A stretch of DNA of 64,000 nucleotides, from positions 62,001 to 126,000 of the forward strand of contig NZ_NEFD01000001.1 of assembly GCF_002252155.1 (NCBI RefSeq), read 5' to 3'. Of the stretch, positions 8,996 through 20,138 are shown piece after piece. The stretch comes from Wohlfahrtiimonas sp. G9077. Lineage in GTDB: Bacteria > Pseudomonadota > Gammaproteobacteria > Cardiobacteriales > Wohlfahrtiimonadaceae. A program made the position numbers and the translations under genes. The stretch's first letter is position 1, and each line of letters starts with the position of its first letter. Under the pieces are notes generated by a model that did not search any database, had not been told where the DNA came from, and saw nothing but the letters and a program-made list of their open reading frames with translations.

Positions 8996-10288
8996 ATGAG
9001 TACTTTACCTGAATTGCGCGAAGAATATGTGGCTCGCGGTGTCAGCACTGGTAACTTAAACGTGGCCAAAAGCGCCAAAAATTCAACCATCATCACACAA
9101 GATGGCAAAACCTTCATCGATTTTGCCGGCGCCATTGGCGTGATGAATGTGGGTCACAGCCATCCTAAAGTGATCGAAGCGATCAAAGCACAAGTGGAGC
9201 ATTTTACGCATCCTGGTTTTAACGTGATCATGTATGAAGGTTATGTGGAAGTGTGCCGCCGTTTGTGTGAAATCACAGCAGGGGATCACAAGAAAAAAGC
9301 ATTGTTATTGAACTCAGGCGCTGAAGCGGTTGAAAATGCCGTTAAAATCTCCCGTAAATACACCGGTAGAAGTGGCGTTGTGGTGTTTAATCGTGCATTC
9401 CATGGCCGCACAAACTTAACGATGGGTATGACGAGTAAAGTGAAACCCTATAAAGAAGGCTTTGGCCCATTTAACTCAGATGTTTTCCAAGCGCCGTTCC
9501 CATTTGTGTATGAACGCCCAAGCAGCATGACAGAAGATGAATATGTGGATGAAGTGATCGCGCGCTTTAAAGAGTTCTTTAAAGGCACTGTTTGCCCAAG
9601 CATGATTGCCTGCGTTGTGATGGAGCCGGTTCAAGGCGAAGGCGGCTTTATCATTCCACCTAAACGCTTTGTGGAATTTGTGTATCACTTCTGTCAAGAG
9701 CACGGCATTGTATTTGTGGCCGATGAAATTCAAGCCGGTTTTTGCCGCACAGGTAAACTCTTTGCCATGGAACATTTTGGCATTGTGCCTGATTTAATGA
9801 CCACATCAAAATCGTTAGCTGCCGGCATGCCATTGAGTGCTGTGGTTGGGCGCGCTGAAATCATCAATGAACCGACAGCGGGTCAATTAGGCGGCACCTT
9901 TGCCGGCAACCCAATTGCCTGTGCCGCTGCCCTTGCGGTGATGGACATTGTGCAAGAAGAGTCATTGAATGAAAAATCAGAAGCCTTAGGGGCAAAACTT
10001 GAAGCCTTCTTGGTAGAGATGCAAAAAGATTATCCATTCATTGGAGACATTCGCCGCTTAGGTGCGATGGTTGCTGCAGAATTAACAGATCCTGCCACAG
10101 GTTTGGCCGACTCAAAACGAACCGGCATCATCACAAAATATGCGAACGACAATGGATTATTGTTATTATCAGCGGGCTTACACGGCAATGTCATTCGCTT
10201 CTTGTCACCTTTGACCATCACTGATGAAGAATTGGCTAAGGGTTTAGCGATTCTCAAAGATGCATTTGTGGAAGCGAGCAAACAGTAG
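8996..10288 (+). CDS. gabT: 4-aminobutyrate aminotransferase
   Basis: Class-III PLP aminotransferase of 430 aa that converts GABA and 2-oxoglutarate to succinate semialdehyde and glutamate. Visible features are [12 protein letters not shown] (phosphate binding), the [13 protein letters not shown] segment with Asp243 for the pyridine nitrogen, and Lys272 in TTSKSLAAG for the Schiff base. [15 protein letters not shown] completes the dimer-interface phosphate site. The AAGGAG site is 8 nt before the ATG. It sits between the permease and gabD with short gaps (56 and 14 nt), as expected for a GABA degradation operon. A related omega-amino acid substrate is possible, but GabT fits best. Confidence 0.93.
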   Translation: MSTLPELREEYVARGVSTGNLNVAKSAKNSTIITQDGKTFIDFAGAIGVMNVGHSHPKVIEAIKAQVEHFTHPGFNVIMYEGYVEVCRRLCEITAGDHKKKALLLNSGAEAVENAVKISRKYTGRSGVVVFNRAFHGRTNLTMGMTSKVKPYKEGFGPFNSDVFQAPFPFVYERPSSMTEDEYVDEVIARFKEFFKGTVCPSMIACVVMEPVQGEGGFIIPPKRFVEFVYHFCQEHGIVFVADEIQAGFCRTGKLFAMEHFGIVPDLMTTSKSLAAGMPLSAVVGRAEIINEPTAGQLGGTFAGNPIACAAALAVMDIVQEESLNEKSEALGAKLEAFLVEMQKDYPFIGDIRRLGAMVAAELTDPATGLADSKRTGIITKYANDNGLLLLSAGLHGNVIRFLSPLTITDEELAKGLAILKDAFVEASKQ

Positions 10289-10302
10289 AAGGACAAATTT
10301 CA

Positions 10303-11691
10303 ATGAATGAATTAAAGGTTTACAATCCCGCAACGGGCGATCTATTGGCGCAATTGACAATGGACAGCACGGAGCTGATTGAAACAAAACTCAAAGCAGG
10401 GCATGATGCCTTAACGGCGTGGCGCAAAACTTCAGCCTATGAGCGCTCAGCCTTATTGACCAAGTGGGCAGCGCTCATTGTGGCCAATAAAGCTGAGATT
10501 GCAAAAATCATGACGGAAGAGAACGGTAAGCCATTGAAAGAATCCCTCGGTGAAGTGGATTACGCTGTGAGTTACTTAACGTGGTATGCAGAGGAAGCCA
10601 AACGTATTTATGGCCGCACCATTCCGGCAAGCTCAACGAATAAACGCCTCATTGTCACGCGTCAAGGTTTGGGTTTAGTGGCAGCGATTACGCCTTGGAA
10701 CTTTCCGGCAGCGATGATGACGCGTAAAGCAGGGCCTGCATTGGCAGCTGGCTGTACGTTTATCGTCAAACCTGCAGAAGATACGCCATTGACCATGATT
10801 CGCTTAGTGGAATTGGCGCACGAAGCAGGCATCCCGAAAGATGTGTTGCAATGCGTGATTGGTTATGGTCATGAGGTGGGTCCCGTATTGACCGCAAGCT
10901 CATATGTGCGCAAAATCACTTTCACGGGCTCAACGCCAGTGGGCAAACGCCTCATCAGCGAAAGTGCGGCGACTGTTAAGCACATGTCGATGGAATTAGG
11001 TGGACATGCGCCGTTCATCATCTGTGAAGATGCGGATATTGATTATGTGGTTGAGCAAGCGATGGCTTCAAAGTTCAGAAATGCAGGGCAAACGTGCGTC
11101 TGTGCGAACCGTTTTATCGTGCATCAATCCGTGCTTGCAGAGTTCAGTGAGAAGTTTGCTAAAGCTGCCCGCGCCCTTAAAATGGGTAATGGGATGGATG
11201 AAGCTACAGACATTGGTCCGCTCATCAATCAAAAAGGCTTTGATAAAGTGGTTTTTCAAATTGAAGATGCCAAAGCCAAAGGCGCCACAGTTTTAGCGGG
11301 CGGCAATAGCTTTGCGGATCACGAAAAGGGCACGTATTTTGTAGAACCAACGGTTCTTGGCAATGTGACGCTTGAGATGAACATCATGAGTGAAGAGACA
11401 TTTGGCCCTGTTGCGCCCATCATTGCTTATGAGAACTTAGAAGATGCGATCGCCATTGCCAATGGCACGCCATTTGGTTTAGCGGCCTATTTCTTTACGG
11501 ACAATTATAAGCGCGGCATTTATCTACAAGATCAATTGGATTTTGGCATTGTGGGTTGGAATGATGGTTTGCCAAGTGCAGCTCAAGTGCCTTTTGGTGG
11601 CTTTAAAGAGAGCGGGCTTGGCCGAGAAGGTGGCATTGAAGGCATTGAGCCTTATTTAGAAACCAAATACCTTTCCATTGGTCAATTGTAA
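10303..11691 (+). CDS. gabD: Succinate-semialdehyde dehydrogenase
   Basis: A 462-aa aldehyde dehydrogenase oxidising succinate semialdehyde to succinate, the second step of GABA breakdown. Seen: Asn133 in PWNFPAAM, Glu231 in MELGGHAPF, and catalytic Cys265 with a second Cys two residues on (GQTCVCANR), the arrangement typical of GabD. It is slightly shorter at the N-terminus than E. coli GabD. The gene ends the operon with gabT and is followed by a terminator. Confidence 0.93.
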   Translation: MNELKVYNPATGDLLAQLTMDSTELIETKLKAGHDALTAWRKTSAYERSALLTKWAALIVANKAEIAKIMTEENGKPLKESLGEVDYAVSYLTWYAEEAKRIYGRTIPASSTNKRLIVTRQGLGLVAAITPWNFPAAMMTRKAGPALAAGCTFIVKPAEDTPLTMIRLVELAHEAGIPKDVLQCVIGYGHEVGPVLTASSYVRKITFTGSTPVGKRLISESAATVKHMSMELGGHAPFIICEDADIDYVVEQAMASKFRNAGQTCVCANRFIVHQSVLAEFSEKFAKAARALKMGNGMDEATDIGPLINQKGFDKVVFQIEDAKAKGATVLAGGNSFADHEKGTYFVEPTVLGNVTLEMNIMSEETFGPVAPIIAYENLEDAIAIANGTPFGLAAYFFTDNYKRGIYLQDQLDFGIVGWNDGLPSAAQVPFGGFKESGLGREGGIEGIEPYLETKYLSIGQL

Positions 11692-11718
11692 GTTGTTTCA
11701 TTGAGTCGTACCTAGATT

Positions 11719-11744
11719 GATCCCACTTTGTGGGATCTTTTTTT
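11719..11744 (+). terminator. Terminator of the GABA operon
   Basis: GATCCCAC, loop TTT, GTGGGATC then seven T. Confidence 0.9.
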
Positions 11745-11751
11745 ATAACTA

Positions 11752-11780
11752 TAAAAAAGCCCCAATTGAATTGGGGCTTT
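11752..11780 (-). terminator. Terminator of the TsaP-like gene
   Basis: AAGCCCCAAT, loop TGA, ATTGGGGCTT; the A-run on the left is a T-run on the minus strand, serving the gene ending at 11799. Confidence 0.85.
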
Positions 11781-11798
11781 GGAGTTAAGCATCAGTGA

Positions 11799-12896
11799 TT
11801 ACTGGCTGTTGTAATCTGAATAAGGCGTAACGGCCATCATGTCTTGCTGAATGGGTTTGGCCGCTTCAATGACAATCGCTAAGCTCATGCGATCAAACAC
11901 TTTATACACCATCACCATGCCGGCCGCTTGTCCTGGAATGCGTAAACGCTTACTTGGATCAATGGGATCATTTTTATAAATGTCAGGTTGTTGCACCAAA
12001 AGTAAATCACCTGGGGATAAACCTGCATCTAATCCTTTGTCTAACACCACATTCCCACCTGCCGCAACGCTTTTGAGCATGCCTGGGGTATTGACCACTT
12101 GTGCTTCGGTTTTTTGTGGGGCAGATTTGGGTTCAAAATAAAGGTTGCCGATGTTGCTCGTTTGCGGTTTTGGCACCACATATTGCCCCGGCGAAATGCC
12201 GCGGTTGACGGTATTTTTAATGTAGACCGTTGAAATACCATCTTTGACATTTTCAACCACAATCTCACCAGTTTTGATCAACTCAGTTCCGATGTCCACA
12301 TCTTTTTTCTTTTTACCTTTGCTGATGTCATCGAGCTTTAAGCCTTTATGTGTGATGCCGCGCTCATAAACATTGTAGGTTTGTCCGGGTTGTAAATCAC
12401 CTTTAATGAAGGCTTTCAGATTCACATGACCAGTTAAACGATTGTCTTCAAATGCCACCACATACGGTAAGGATTTGAGTTGATTGGCATCGACAATTTC
12501 CATGTCCACAAACTTACCACGAAGATAATCATAAGAGATCACCGGTAAACCTAAGTCAATTGGTACTTCGCGCATTTCAGGGGAGAGCTTAACAGTTTTA
12601 AGGCCGCCTTGCTGTTTGGCATTGCCGCCTTTGAAGTTGCGTTTATAGACAATCTTGCCATTTTTGATGCTCAATTCATCGCCAGGATAAATGCGGTTTG
12701 GGTTCTTCACTTGTGGATTGCTTTTCCACAATTGACGCCATTCCCACGGATCATCCGTGTACTTTTTCGCAATGCTCCATAAGGAATCCCCAGGCTGCAC
12801 CACATAGTGTTGAGGCGCATCTGGTTTGAGCGTTGCCGCCATAGAAAGGGATGCGCACAACAAGCCAGTTGCAATGAGCAGGCGCTTTATATTCAT
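11799..12896 (-). CDS. TsaP-like LysM peptidoglycan-binding protein
   Basis: A 365-aa secreted protein. The signal peptide (about 1-20, ending SMAA) is followed by a LysM domain (about 30-77: HYVVQPGDSLWSIAKKY ... NPNRIYPGDEL) and a long C-terminal region without an obvious enzyme fold. The position next to def-fmt-rsmB and the layout match the Pseudomonas PA0020 family, members of which (TsaP) anchor the type IV pilus secretin to peptidoglycan. No pilus gene lies in this window, so the pilus role is inferred. It is transcribed divergently from def. ComEC elsewhere in the window would fit a pilus-dependent competence system. Confidence 0.8.
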   Translation of the reverse strand: MNIKRLLIATGLLCASLSMAATLKPDAPQHYVVQPGDSLWSIAKKYTDDPWEWRQLWKSNPQVKNPNRIYPGDELSIKNGKIVYKRNFKGGNAKQQGGLKTVKLSPEMREVPIDLGLPVISYDYLRGKFVDMEIVDANQLKSLPYVVAFEDNRLTGHVNLKAFIKGDLQPGQTYNVYERGITHKGLKLDDISKGKKKKDVDIGTELIKTGEIVVENVKDGISTVYIKNTVNRGISPGQYVVPKPQTSNIGNLYFEPKSAPQKTEAQVVNTPGMLKSVAAGGNVVLDKGLDAGLSPGDLLLVQQPDIYKNDPIDPSKRLRIPGQAAGMVMVYKVFDRMSLAIVIEAAKPIQQDMMAVTPYSDYNSQ

Positions 12897-13055
12897 AAAT
12901 TATCCTTATTAATATTAATGCAAACAAAAATTTGATAAGATTATCTGAATTTTTTGAGCGTTTAGCAAGCCACCTGACCAAATTTAAGGCGTGCGTTGAG
13001 CGCTTCAAATCAGCGGTTTTTTTATTTTTTGATATGAATGGGTAGTTTTTAATCA

Positions 13056-13571
13056 ATGTCTAAACTTGATGTAATTTATGTGCCACATGAGACGCTTCGT
13101 CAAACAGCAAGCGTTGTTACCACTTTTGATAAGGATTTATATGAGTTAGCTAACGGAATGTTAGAAACCATGTATGAGAATAATGGCATCGGCTTAGCGG
13201 CCAATCAGGTCAACGATCTGCGTCGCATTTTTGTCACTGACTGTACAGAAGAAAAGAACGATCCTATGATCTACATCAATCCTGAGATCATTTGGGAATC
13301 TGAGGATGTGGCAGAATCAGAAGAGGGCTGTTTATCTTTGCCAAGCATTTACAGTGGCCCGATTGAGCGCCCATTTGCTGTAAAAATCCGTGCACAAGAC
13401 ATTCATGGCGATTACTTTGAGCGTGAAGCAGAAGACTTATTGGCTCGCTGCATGCAGCATGAATTAGATCACTTAAATGGCATCTTATTCATTGACTATT
13501 TATCTCGCTTAAAACGTGAACGCGCTTTGAAAAAATTGGAAAAATATCTCAAAGAGATGGGGAAAAAGTGA
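13056..13571 (+). CDS. def: Peptide deformylase
   Basis: A 171-aa metalloenzyme removing the formyl group from nascent proteins. All three signatures are present: GIGLAANQ (44-51), EGCLSLP with metal ligand Cys92, and QHELDHLNG with His135, Glu136 and His139. First gene of a def-fmt-rsmB-DUF4390-kinase run; its TGA stop lies within the fmt start region. Confidence 0.97.
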   Translation: MSKLDVIYVPHETLRQTASVVTTFDKDLYELANGMLETMYENNGIGLAANQVNDLRRIFVTDCTEEKNDPMIYINPEIIWESEDVAESEEGCLSLPSIYSGPIERPFAVKIRAQDIHGDYFEREAEDLLARCMQHELDHLNGILFIDYLSRLKRERALKKLEKYLKEMGKK

Positions 13572-13573
13572 TC

Positions 13574-14515
13574 ATGACAGCACCGAACGCAACAAGAGTG
13601 ATCTTTGCGGGCACGCCTGAATTTTCAACAGGCACATTAGAGGCTTTGATTGAGGCAGGTTACGATGTGGTTGCTGTATACACACAGCCAGATCGCCCCA
13701 AAGGTCGTGGGAAAAAGTTGGCCAAAAGCCCAGTGAAAGAATTGGCAGAAAGTCATCATATTCCTGTGTATCAACCGTTGAGCCTTCGTCAAGAAGCGGC
13801 GCAAGCTGAACTTGCTGCCCTAAATGCCGATGTGATGATCGTGGTGGCGTATGGTTTGATCTTGCCTGAAGCTGTATTGAGGGCGCCTAAGAAAGGCTGC
13901 ATCAACATTCATGCTTCGTTATTGCCAAGATGGCGTGGTGCTGCGCCCATTCAGCGCTGTATTGAAGCTGGAGATTCTGAAACCGGCATTGCCATCATGC
14001 AAATGGATAAAGGTTTAGATACCGGCGCCGTTTGGCGTGAAGCCAAAGTTGCCATCACACAAACCATGACTGCAGGCCAATTGCACGATGCGTTAAAAAC
14101 TGTGGGGGCGAATCTTTTGATTGAAACGTTGCCGACAATTTTGGCCGGTGAATCACAGCCTGTGGCGCAAAGTGATGTGGGCATCACATATGCAGAAAAA
14201 CTCACTAAAGAGGAGGCGAAAATCATTTGGTCAGAGCCTTCTGAAATCATTGACCGCAAAGTGCGTGCCTTCAATCCTGTGCCTTCTGCCCATACATCAT
14301 GGCAAGGTCAGTTGTTAAAAATTTGGCAAACGCGCATCACGGATCAACCGAGCACCCGTGCACCTGGAACATTAGAAGAGCGCCATGGCGACTTATTTGT
14401 TCACACCGGCAGCACACAACTAGAAATCATTGAACTACAACTTGCGGGCAAAAAAGCAATGCTTGCACGTGACTTTATTAAAGGCACGTCACTTCATTTA
14501 GAGGAACTAATTTAA
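13574..14515 (+). CDS. fmt: Methionyl-tRNA formyltransferase
   Basis: Transfers formyl from 10-formyl-THF to initiator Met-tRNA; about 313 aa, the usual length. The N-terminal domain has RVIFAGTPEFS, HASLLPRWRGAAPIQ (catalytic His, substrate loop) and MDKGLDTGAVW; the C-terminal tRNA-binding domain contains GITYAEKLTKEEAKI. A GTG at 13568 overlapping the def stop would add two residues; the ATG at 13574 with the GGGGA site upstream is preferred. The downstream rsmB ATG directly follows the fmt stop, so the operon is tightly coupled. Confidence 0.96.
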   Translation: MTAPNATRVIFAGTPEFSTGTLEALIEAGYDVVAVYTQPDRPKGRGKKLAKSPVKELAESHHIPVYQPLSLRQEAAQAELAALNADVMIVVAYGLILPEAVLRAPKKGCINIHASLLPRWRGAAPIQRCIEAGDSETGIAIMQMDKGLDTGAVWREAKVAITQTMTAGQLHDALKTVGANLLIETLPTILAGESQPVAQSDVGITYAEKLTKEEAKIIWSEPSEIIDRKVRAFNPVPSAHTSWQGQLLKIWQTRITDQPSTRAPGTLEERHGDLFVHTGSTQLEIIELQLAGKKAMLARDFIKGTSLHLEELI

Positions 14516-16045
14516 ATGACAACCGATACCACTCTAAATGGCGTAAAAGTTAGCTACAAGCCAAAATCAGAGAAAAAAGCTGAACCGAAAAAGAGCCGTG
14601 ATTTTTCTCGCGATGGCCAAAAACGTGTGCATTATGGCAAGGGGCAATCTAAGCCTTCGCGTCCATCACGCACGCATAAATCGCGCACGCAAACGGCAAC
14701 GCCTGATAAAAATTACAGCCCAATGAGCCATTTGCTCAAAGATCCACGTTATTGTGCCATTGATATTTTGCACAAAGTGGAAAAAGGGCAGTCATTGTCT
14801 GAATTGCTTGCCACAGAAATGCGTGAGCTCAATGACAGTAATCAACGTTTTGTTCAGCATTTGGTGTATGGTGCTTTGCGCCATTTTGATGTGTTGAGCT
14901 TTCAATTGACCCATTATTTACAAAAGCCCATTAAATCCACAGAGCGCCAAGTGTATTTAGCATTATTGCTGGCGATGTATGAAATCACTGAGATGAATAC
15001 CGCTGAATATGCTGCGGTGAACAATTGGGTGGCATTGATTCGTGCCATGAACAAAGAGTGGGCAGTGGGCTTAACCAATGGCATTTTGCGTAAAGTGTTG
15101 CGTGAAGGTTTGCAGCCATTGCCGAAGAACACCGCAAAAGTTTCGTTGCCAAAATGGTTGTCGGAAAAATTGATCAGCCATTGGGGTGTTGAGAAAGCCT
15201 GTGCGATTGCAGAACAATTCATGCAGCATCCGCCTATGACCATTCGTGTCAATCCGCTGCAAACAACGCGAGATGCCTATTCAGCTTTGTTAAATGATGC
15301 AGGCGTTGACCATCAAATGCATGCCCATTCTGATTCTGCCATTGTATTGACAGAAGCGGTGCCGGTCTCCGTTTTGCCACATTTTGATGAAGGCATGAGC
15401 TCTGTGCAAGATGCGAGTGCACAATTGGCTGCGGTATTGATTAATCCACAAAATGAGGATGTGATTGTCGATGCGTGTGCGGCGCCTGGTGGTAAAACCG
15501 TGGCGATGCTTGAGCGCAATCCTCAGTTGATGAAAATTTACGCCATTGACAGCGTGAGCAACCGTTTAAAACGTGTGCAAGAGAACGTGACGCGTGTCTT
15601 TCAGAATGAGTTGGCAGATAAAGTGATTTTATCCGCGAACCATTTTGAAAACTTCACAGCTGAGGAAGCCGTGGATGCCATTTTATTGGATGTGCCATGT
15701 TCAGCAACGGGCATCATTCACCGCCATCCGGACATTAAACGCCTTCGTCAACCCACTGACATTGCCGTGCTTGCGCAAACACAAGCGGATTTATTGGCAC
15801 ATGCTTGGTCGATGCTCAAAGTGGGCGGCCGTTTATTGTATTCCACCTGTTCGATTTTAAAAGAAGAGAACGAAGGGCAGATGCAAGCCTTTTTTGCTGC
15901 CCACAGCGATGCAAAAGAGTGTGAGTTGCCATTAGAATTTGCAGAGCGTCAAGCGTATGGCCACCAAATTTTGCCTGTGTTCTCTGAGCAAGCGGAAAAA
16001 ATGGATGGCTTCTATTACTGTTTAATCGAAAAGATTGATGGTTAA
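14516..16045 (+). CDS. rsmB: 16S rRNA m5C967 methyltransferase RsmB, with basic N-terminal extension
   Basis: SAM-dependent methyltransferase for C967 of 16S rRNA. After a NusB-like RNA-binding domain (about 75-215) comes the Rossmann methyltransferase domain with DACAAPGGKT (motif I), DVPCSATGIIHRHPDIK (motif IV Cys) and LLYSTCSI (motif VI catalytic Cys). At 509 aa it is about 75 residues longer than E. coli RsmB; the extra part is a Lys/Arg/Ser-rich tail at the N-terminus. An alternative ATG at 14723 would remove it, but the first ATG abuts the fmt stop and is kept. Confidence 0.92.
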   Translation: MTTDTTLNGVKVSYKPKSEKKAEPKKSRDFSRDGQKRVHYGKGQSKPSRPSRTHKSRTQTATPDKNYSPMSHLLKDPRYCAIDILHKVEKGQSLSELLATEMRELNDSNQRFVQHLVYGALRHFDVLSFQLTHYLQKPIKSTERQVYLALLLAMYEITEMNTAEYAAVNNWVALIRAMNKEWAVGLTNGILRKVLREGLQPLPKNTAKVSLPKWLSEKLISHWGVEKACAIAEQFMQHPPMTIRVNPLQTTRDAYSALLNDAGVDHQMHAHSDSAIVLTEAVPVSVLPHFDEGMSSVQDASAQLAAVLINPQNEDVIVDACAAPGGKTVAMLERNPQLMKIYAIDSVSNRLKRVQENVTRVFQNELADKVILSANHFENFTAEEAVDAILLDVPCSATGIIHRHPDIKRLRQPTDIAVLAQTQADLLAHAWSMLKVGGRLLYSTCSILKEENEGQMQAFFAAHSDAKECELPLEFAERQAYGHQILPVFSEQAEKMDGFYYCLIEKIDG

Positions 16046-16598
16046 ACGCATTGGATGGTTGATTGTATTGTTAAGCTCATGGTTTTCCATGAGCTTTGCC
16101 AATGAGTTTATGATTTCTTCTGTGTTCGTGAAAAATGGGCGCGAGGAGAACAGTTATAAAATCGCCATCGATGCCACCATCGAAATGAGTAAAGATCAAA
16201 TACAGATGCTGGAAAATGGCATTCCCCTCACCTTTACCTACACATTTGTGGTGGAGGAAAAAGTGGGGCTGGTTTGGTTAGAAGGGGACAATCCGCCAAA
16301 AAATTACAGCTTTGTCATCGCATATAATGCCTTAACGCGGCAATATGTGGTGCATGCAGAGCAGAGTAAAAAATATGAGAATTTCCCCACATTAACATTA
16401 GCGCTCGCATACATTGCTGAGCCCAAAAATTTTCGCATTAAAATTGCCCATCGAAAGGCAGACAAGATTTATCGTGGTGGCGTGCGCTTAAAACTCAACA
16501 TTGATGAGTTGCCAACGCCGCTACGCATCCCGGCATATTTGTCGAGTGATTGGAATTTAGATACAGGTTGGAAGTATTGGGAGTTTGCTAAATGGTAA
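16038..16598 (+). CDS. DUF4390 family exported protein
   Basis: A 186-aa protein with a signal peptide (about 1-22, cut after SMSFA) and a beta-rich domain of the DUF4390 type (ATIEMSKDQIQMLENGIPLTF and IPAYLSSDWNLDTGW as recognisable ends). Function unknown. The start overlaps the rsmB stop by 8 nt and its end overlaps the next kinase gene by 7 nt. The order rsmB-DUF4390-sensor kinase is conserved in several gammaproteobacteria, so it may act with the kinase in envelope sensing. Confidence 0.8.
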   Translation: MVKRIGWLIVLLSSWFSMSFANEFMISSVFVKNGREENSYKIAIDATIEMSKDQIQMLENGIPLTFTYTFVVEEKVGLVWLEGDNPPKNYSFVIAYNALTRQYVVHAEQSKKYENFPTLTLALAYIAEPKNFRIKIAHRKADKIYRGGVRLKLNIDELPTPLRIPAYLSSDWNLDTGWKYWEFAKW

Positions 16599-18736
16599 GA
16601 AGAACAAAAAAAGAGAGCATCATCCCTCTATTCATCTTATCGATGTTGTTGGTGATCATCTTAGGGATGATGAGCCAATCGTTAGAATCTGTGTCAAAGT
16701 ACTCAGATAACTTTATTTGGCTATTGGCCGCGGGCGGCATCTGCTTTTTGCTGCTCATTTTCTTTGTGGGGCACTATTTGGTGAAACTTGTGCGCATTTA
16801 TCGCAAAGGTTACATCGGTTCGCGCTTAAATGTGCGCATGATGCTGTTTTTTTCTGGGATTTCGTTGTTGCCCTTGGCGATTTTGCTCTATTTCTCCATT
16901 ACGATGGTGTATAAGGGCATTGACAGCTGGTTTGATGCCTCTTTAGACAAGGGCTTTGAGGATGCTTTGGCGTTGTCCCGCTCTTCGTTAGACATTCGCC
17001 GCGTGGATGCTTTAAATTTGACGCAATCCACCGGTGAGCGCTTAATGACATTGCCATTTACGGATTTGAGTTTTTACATTGAAAATGTGCGCGAAAACAT
17101 CAACGCGATGGAGTTGTCTGTCTTTGATGGTCATGGCAATGTTGTAGCCTTTGCTTCCAGTGACTTTGATAAAGTGATGCCAGAGCGACCGAATGATGTG
17201 ATTCTCATGAGTGTGGCCCAAGGCATGGAATATGTGGTGCTTGAGCAGGTTTCTGACTCGCAATTGCGTGTGCGCGTGGTGACCAAAATTGCTGAAAATT
17301 TACCCTATATTTTGCAAGCCTTTTATGAAATCCCTGATAAATACACAGAGCTTGCAAACTCTACGAAAAACTCCGTGGAGTACTATAAACAGTTTAAATC
17401 CTTAAGGGCACCTTTGAAAATGAATCTGTTGGTGATTTTGGGGCTTGTGGCACTTTTGTCCATATTATTGGCACTTGGTGGCTCTTTCTTTGCCTCTCGT
17501 CGTTTGGTTAATCCGATTCGTGATCTCTCCATTGCCACAAAAGCGGTGGCCGAAGGGGATTTAGAGCGCAAAATCAAAGTCAAATCCCGTGATGAAATTG
17601 GCTTTTTAACCTCGTCTTTTAACGAGATGACGCAAAAACTTAAACATGCCCATGAAGTGGCTCAAAAATCCCAAGGTTTATTAGAGGCTGAGCGGGCACA
17701 TTTGGCATCTTTGTTAGAAAAACTCTCCAGCGGCGTTTTGGTGATTGATGAGCTTGGTAAAGTACGCGTTTTTAACAATGCCGCATTGACCATTTTGGGC
17801 GTGACAGAAGATGATTTAGATCACTTAACGCTGGCATCATTAAAAGATGCGCCAGAAGCATTAAGAAGCTTCATTGCGCCATTATTTGACCATTTAAAAA
17901 ACACCACAGAAAAAGAGTGGCGCACAGAGATCAGTCGCTATCACAATGGTTCGCAGCAGATTTTATCGGTGCGCGGCTCAGAAGAGAATGATCAGATTGG
18001 TTTAAAAGGTGGGAAAATTGTGGTGTTTGATGACATCACTCAACTCATCAGCGGTGAGCGTGAATCGGCATGGAGCGAAGTGGCGCGCCGCTTAGCCCAT
18101 GAGATTAAAAATCCATTGACGCCCATTCAGCTTTCCGCCGAACGCATGAAACTGCGTTTTTCTGAAAAAATGGTGGATAAAGATAAAGAGATCATTGATA
18201 AATCCACTGAAACCATCATCGCGCAAGTAAAAGCGCTCAAAACCATGGTGGATGATTTCAGTCAATATGCAAAAAGCTCGCAGCAGCAATTGGTGGAATT
18301 GGATCTGAAAAAGCTCGTCAAAGAGGTGATGTATCTTTATCAAGATTATCCGGCGGCGCTTGAGATCCGCACGATGCTGGCAGATACACCTGCCTATATT
18401 CTTGGCGACAGCTTGCGTTTGCGTCAGTTATTGCATAACTTAGTGAAAAATGCCATTGAAGCCTGCCCGGATCAAACGGGGGAGATTGATGTCTCCTTAA
18501 CGAGTGATGATGATTGGGTGGTGCTGAAAATTAAAGATACCGGCATTGGTTTTGATCAGGATCAGATGGCGAAGATTTTTGAGCCATATGTCACCACAAA
18601 ATCAAAAGGAACAGGATTGGGGCTTGCCATTGTCAAAAAGATCATTGAAGAGCATCATGGTAAGATCGCCATCTATTCAGAAGGTAAAATGATGGGGGCT
18701 GAAGTTGTGATTCAGCTGCCGAAAATAGTGAAATAG
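16592..18736 (+). CDS. NtrY-like sensor histidine kinase
   Basis: A 714-aa membrane kinase. There are about three N-terminal helices (residues about 9-30, 41-65, 83-107), an extracytoplasmic domain, a further helix (about 275-297), HAMP ([21 protein letters not shown]), a PAS domain (about 365-480), HisKA with phosphoacceptor His503 in [13 protein letters not shown], and an ATPase domain with [16 protein letters not shown] and [10 protein letters not shown]. The layout is that of NtrY. The usual partner NtrX response regulator is not next door: argH follows after 16 nt. It overlaps the DUF4390 gene. Confidence 0.88.
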   Translation: MVRRTKKESIIPLFILSMLLVIILGMMSQSLESVSKYSDNFIWLLAAGGICFLLLIFFVGHYLVKLVRIYRKGYIGSRLNVRMMLFFSGISLLPLAILLYFSITMVYKGIDSWFDASLDKGFEDALALSRSSLDIRRVDALNLTQSTGERLMTLPFTDLSFYIENVRENINAMELSVFDGHGNVVAFASSDFDKVMPERPNDVILMSVAQGMEYVVLEQVSDSQLRVRVVTKIAENLPYILQAFYEIPDKYTELANSTKNSVEYYKQFKSLRAPLKMNLLVILGLVALLSILLALGGSFFASRRLVNPIRDLSIATKAVAEGDLERKIKVKSRDEIGFLTSSFNEMTQKLKHAHEVAQKSQGLLEAERAHLASLLEKLSSGVLVIDELGKVRVFNNAALTILGVTEDDLDHLTLASLKDAPEALRSFIAPLFDHLKNTTEKEWRTEISRYHNGSQQILSVRGSEENDQIGLKGGKIVVFDDITQLISGERESAWSEVARRLAHEIKNPLTPIQLSAERMKLRFSEKMVDKDKEIIDKSTETIIAQVKALKTMVDDFSQYAKSSQQQLVELDLKKLVKEVMYLYQDYPAALEIRTMLADTPAYILGDSLRLRQLLHNLVKNAIEACPDQTGEIDVSLTSDDDWVVLKIKDTGIGFDQDQMAKIFEPYVTTKSKGTGLGLAIVKKIIEEHHGKIAIYSEGKMMGAEVVIQLPKIVK

Positions 18737-18752
18737 TCAAAAAGGATTTAGG

Positions 18753-20138
18753 ATGTCTGAACAAAAAGTCAATCAACAGTGGGGCGGTCGTTTTTCAGAA
18801 AGCACAGATGCATTTGTGCAAGCATTTACGGCATCGGTACAATTTGATCAACGCATGTATAAAGAAGACATTGCCGGCTCAAAAGCCCATGCAGAGATGT
18901 TGCATCGCCAAAGCATTTTATCAAAAGAGGATTTTGATCTGATCATCAAAGGCCTAAATGAAGTGCAAGCTGCGATTGAAGCAGGTACATTTGAATGGTC
19001 AGTTGCCCTTGAAGATGTGCACATGAACATTGAATCAGCATTGACGAGTAAAATTGGCATTGCTGGTAAACGTTTACATACAGGGCGTTCGCGCAATGAT
19101 CAGGTGGCCACAGACATTCGTTTATGGCTTCGTAACACATTAGATTTAATCGATGCTGAGTTAAAGCGTTTGCAGCTTGGCATTGTGGATTTAGCCGCAC
19201 GTGAATATGACACCATCATGCCAGGCTTTACCCATTTACAAGTGGCGCAACCAATCACTTTTGGTCATCATTTGATGGCGTGGTTTGAAATGATCAAGCG
19301 TGACCGTTCGCGCTTTGCCGATTGCCGTGCACGCATGAACTATTCACCGCTTGGCGCTGCGGCATTGGCAGGCACGACATATCCGATTGATCGCCACATT
19401 TCAGCCGAATTATTGGGTTTTGCTGCACCGACAGAAAACTCATTGGATTCTGTGTCTGATCGTGACTTTGCCATTGAGTTTGCGAGCAGTGCGAGCATCA
19501 TGATGATGCATTTATCCCGTTTTTCTGAAGAGTTGGTGCTTTGGTCAACGCCGGCCTTTGATTTCATTGATTTACCGGATCGCTTCTGCACAGGTTCATC
19601 AATCATGCCGCAAAAGAAAAACCCGGATGTGCCAGAATTGGTGCGTGGTAAATCTGGCCGCGTCTTTGGCCATTTGATGGGTTTGCTCACATTGATGAAA
19701 AGTCAGCCACTTGCGTACAACAAAGACAATCAAGAGGATAAAGAGCCGATTTTTGACATTGCCGATACAGTGCTTGGCTCTGTGCGTGCATTTGCGGACA
19801 TGGTGCCTGCCATCATCGCGAAAAAAGAGAACATGTATTTGCGTACAAAACTCGGTTTTTCAACCGCAACCGATTTGGCCGACTATTTAGTGCGTAAAGG
19901 CATGCCCTTTAGAGATGCGCATGAAGTGGTGGGTAAAGCCGTTAAATTAGGCGTCGATACGGCGCGTGATCTCTCTGAAATGAGTTTAGATGAGTTGCGT
20001 GGTTTTTCTGACTTAATCGATGCGGATGTGTTTGAGTGCTTAACCCTTGAAGGCTCTGTCAATGCGCGCAATCACTTTGGTGGCACGGCACCAAATCAAG
20101 TGAAGGCGGCCATTGAGCGCGCTAAGGCTGTGATTTAG
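18753..20138 (+). CDS. argH: Argininosuccinate lyase
   Basis: A 461-aa homotetrameric lyase catalysing the last step of arginine synthesis (argininosuccinate to arginine and fumarate). The fumarase-superfamily signature [20 protein letters not shown] is complete, and [13 protein letters not shown] and [10 protein letters not shown] supply the other active-site loops. The start has an AAGGATTTAGG site. No other arg gene or ARG box is seen nearby. The last 17 nt overlap the convergent comEC gene. Confidence 0.96.
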   Translation: MSEQKVNQQWGGRFSESTDAFVQAFTASVQFDQRMYKEDIAGSKAHAEMLHRQSILSKEDFDLIIKGLNEVQAAIEAGTFEWSVALEDVHMNIESALTSKIGIAGKRLHTGRSRNDQVATDIRLWLRNTLDLIDAELKRLQLGIVDLAAREYDTIMPGFTHLQVAQPITFGHHLMAWFEMIKRDRSRFADCRARMNYSPLGAAALAGTTYPIDRHISAELLGFAAPTENSLDSVSDRDFAIEFASSASIMMMHLSRFSEELVLWSTPAFDFIDLPDRFCTGSSIMPQKKNPDVPELVRGKSGRVFGHLMGLLTLMKSQPLAYNKDNQEDKEPIFDIADTVLGSVRAFADMVPAIIAKKENMYLRTKLGFSTATDLADYLVRKGMPFRDAHEVVGKAVKLGVDTARDLSEMSLDELRGFSDLIDADVFECLTLEGSVNARNHFGGTAPNQVKAAIERAKAVI

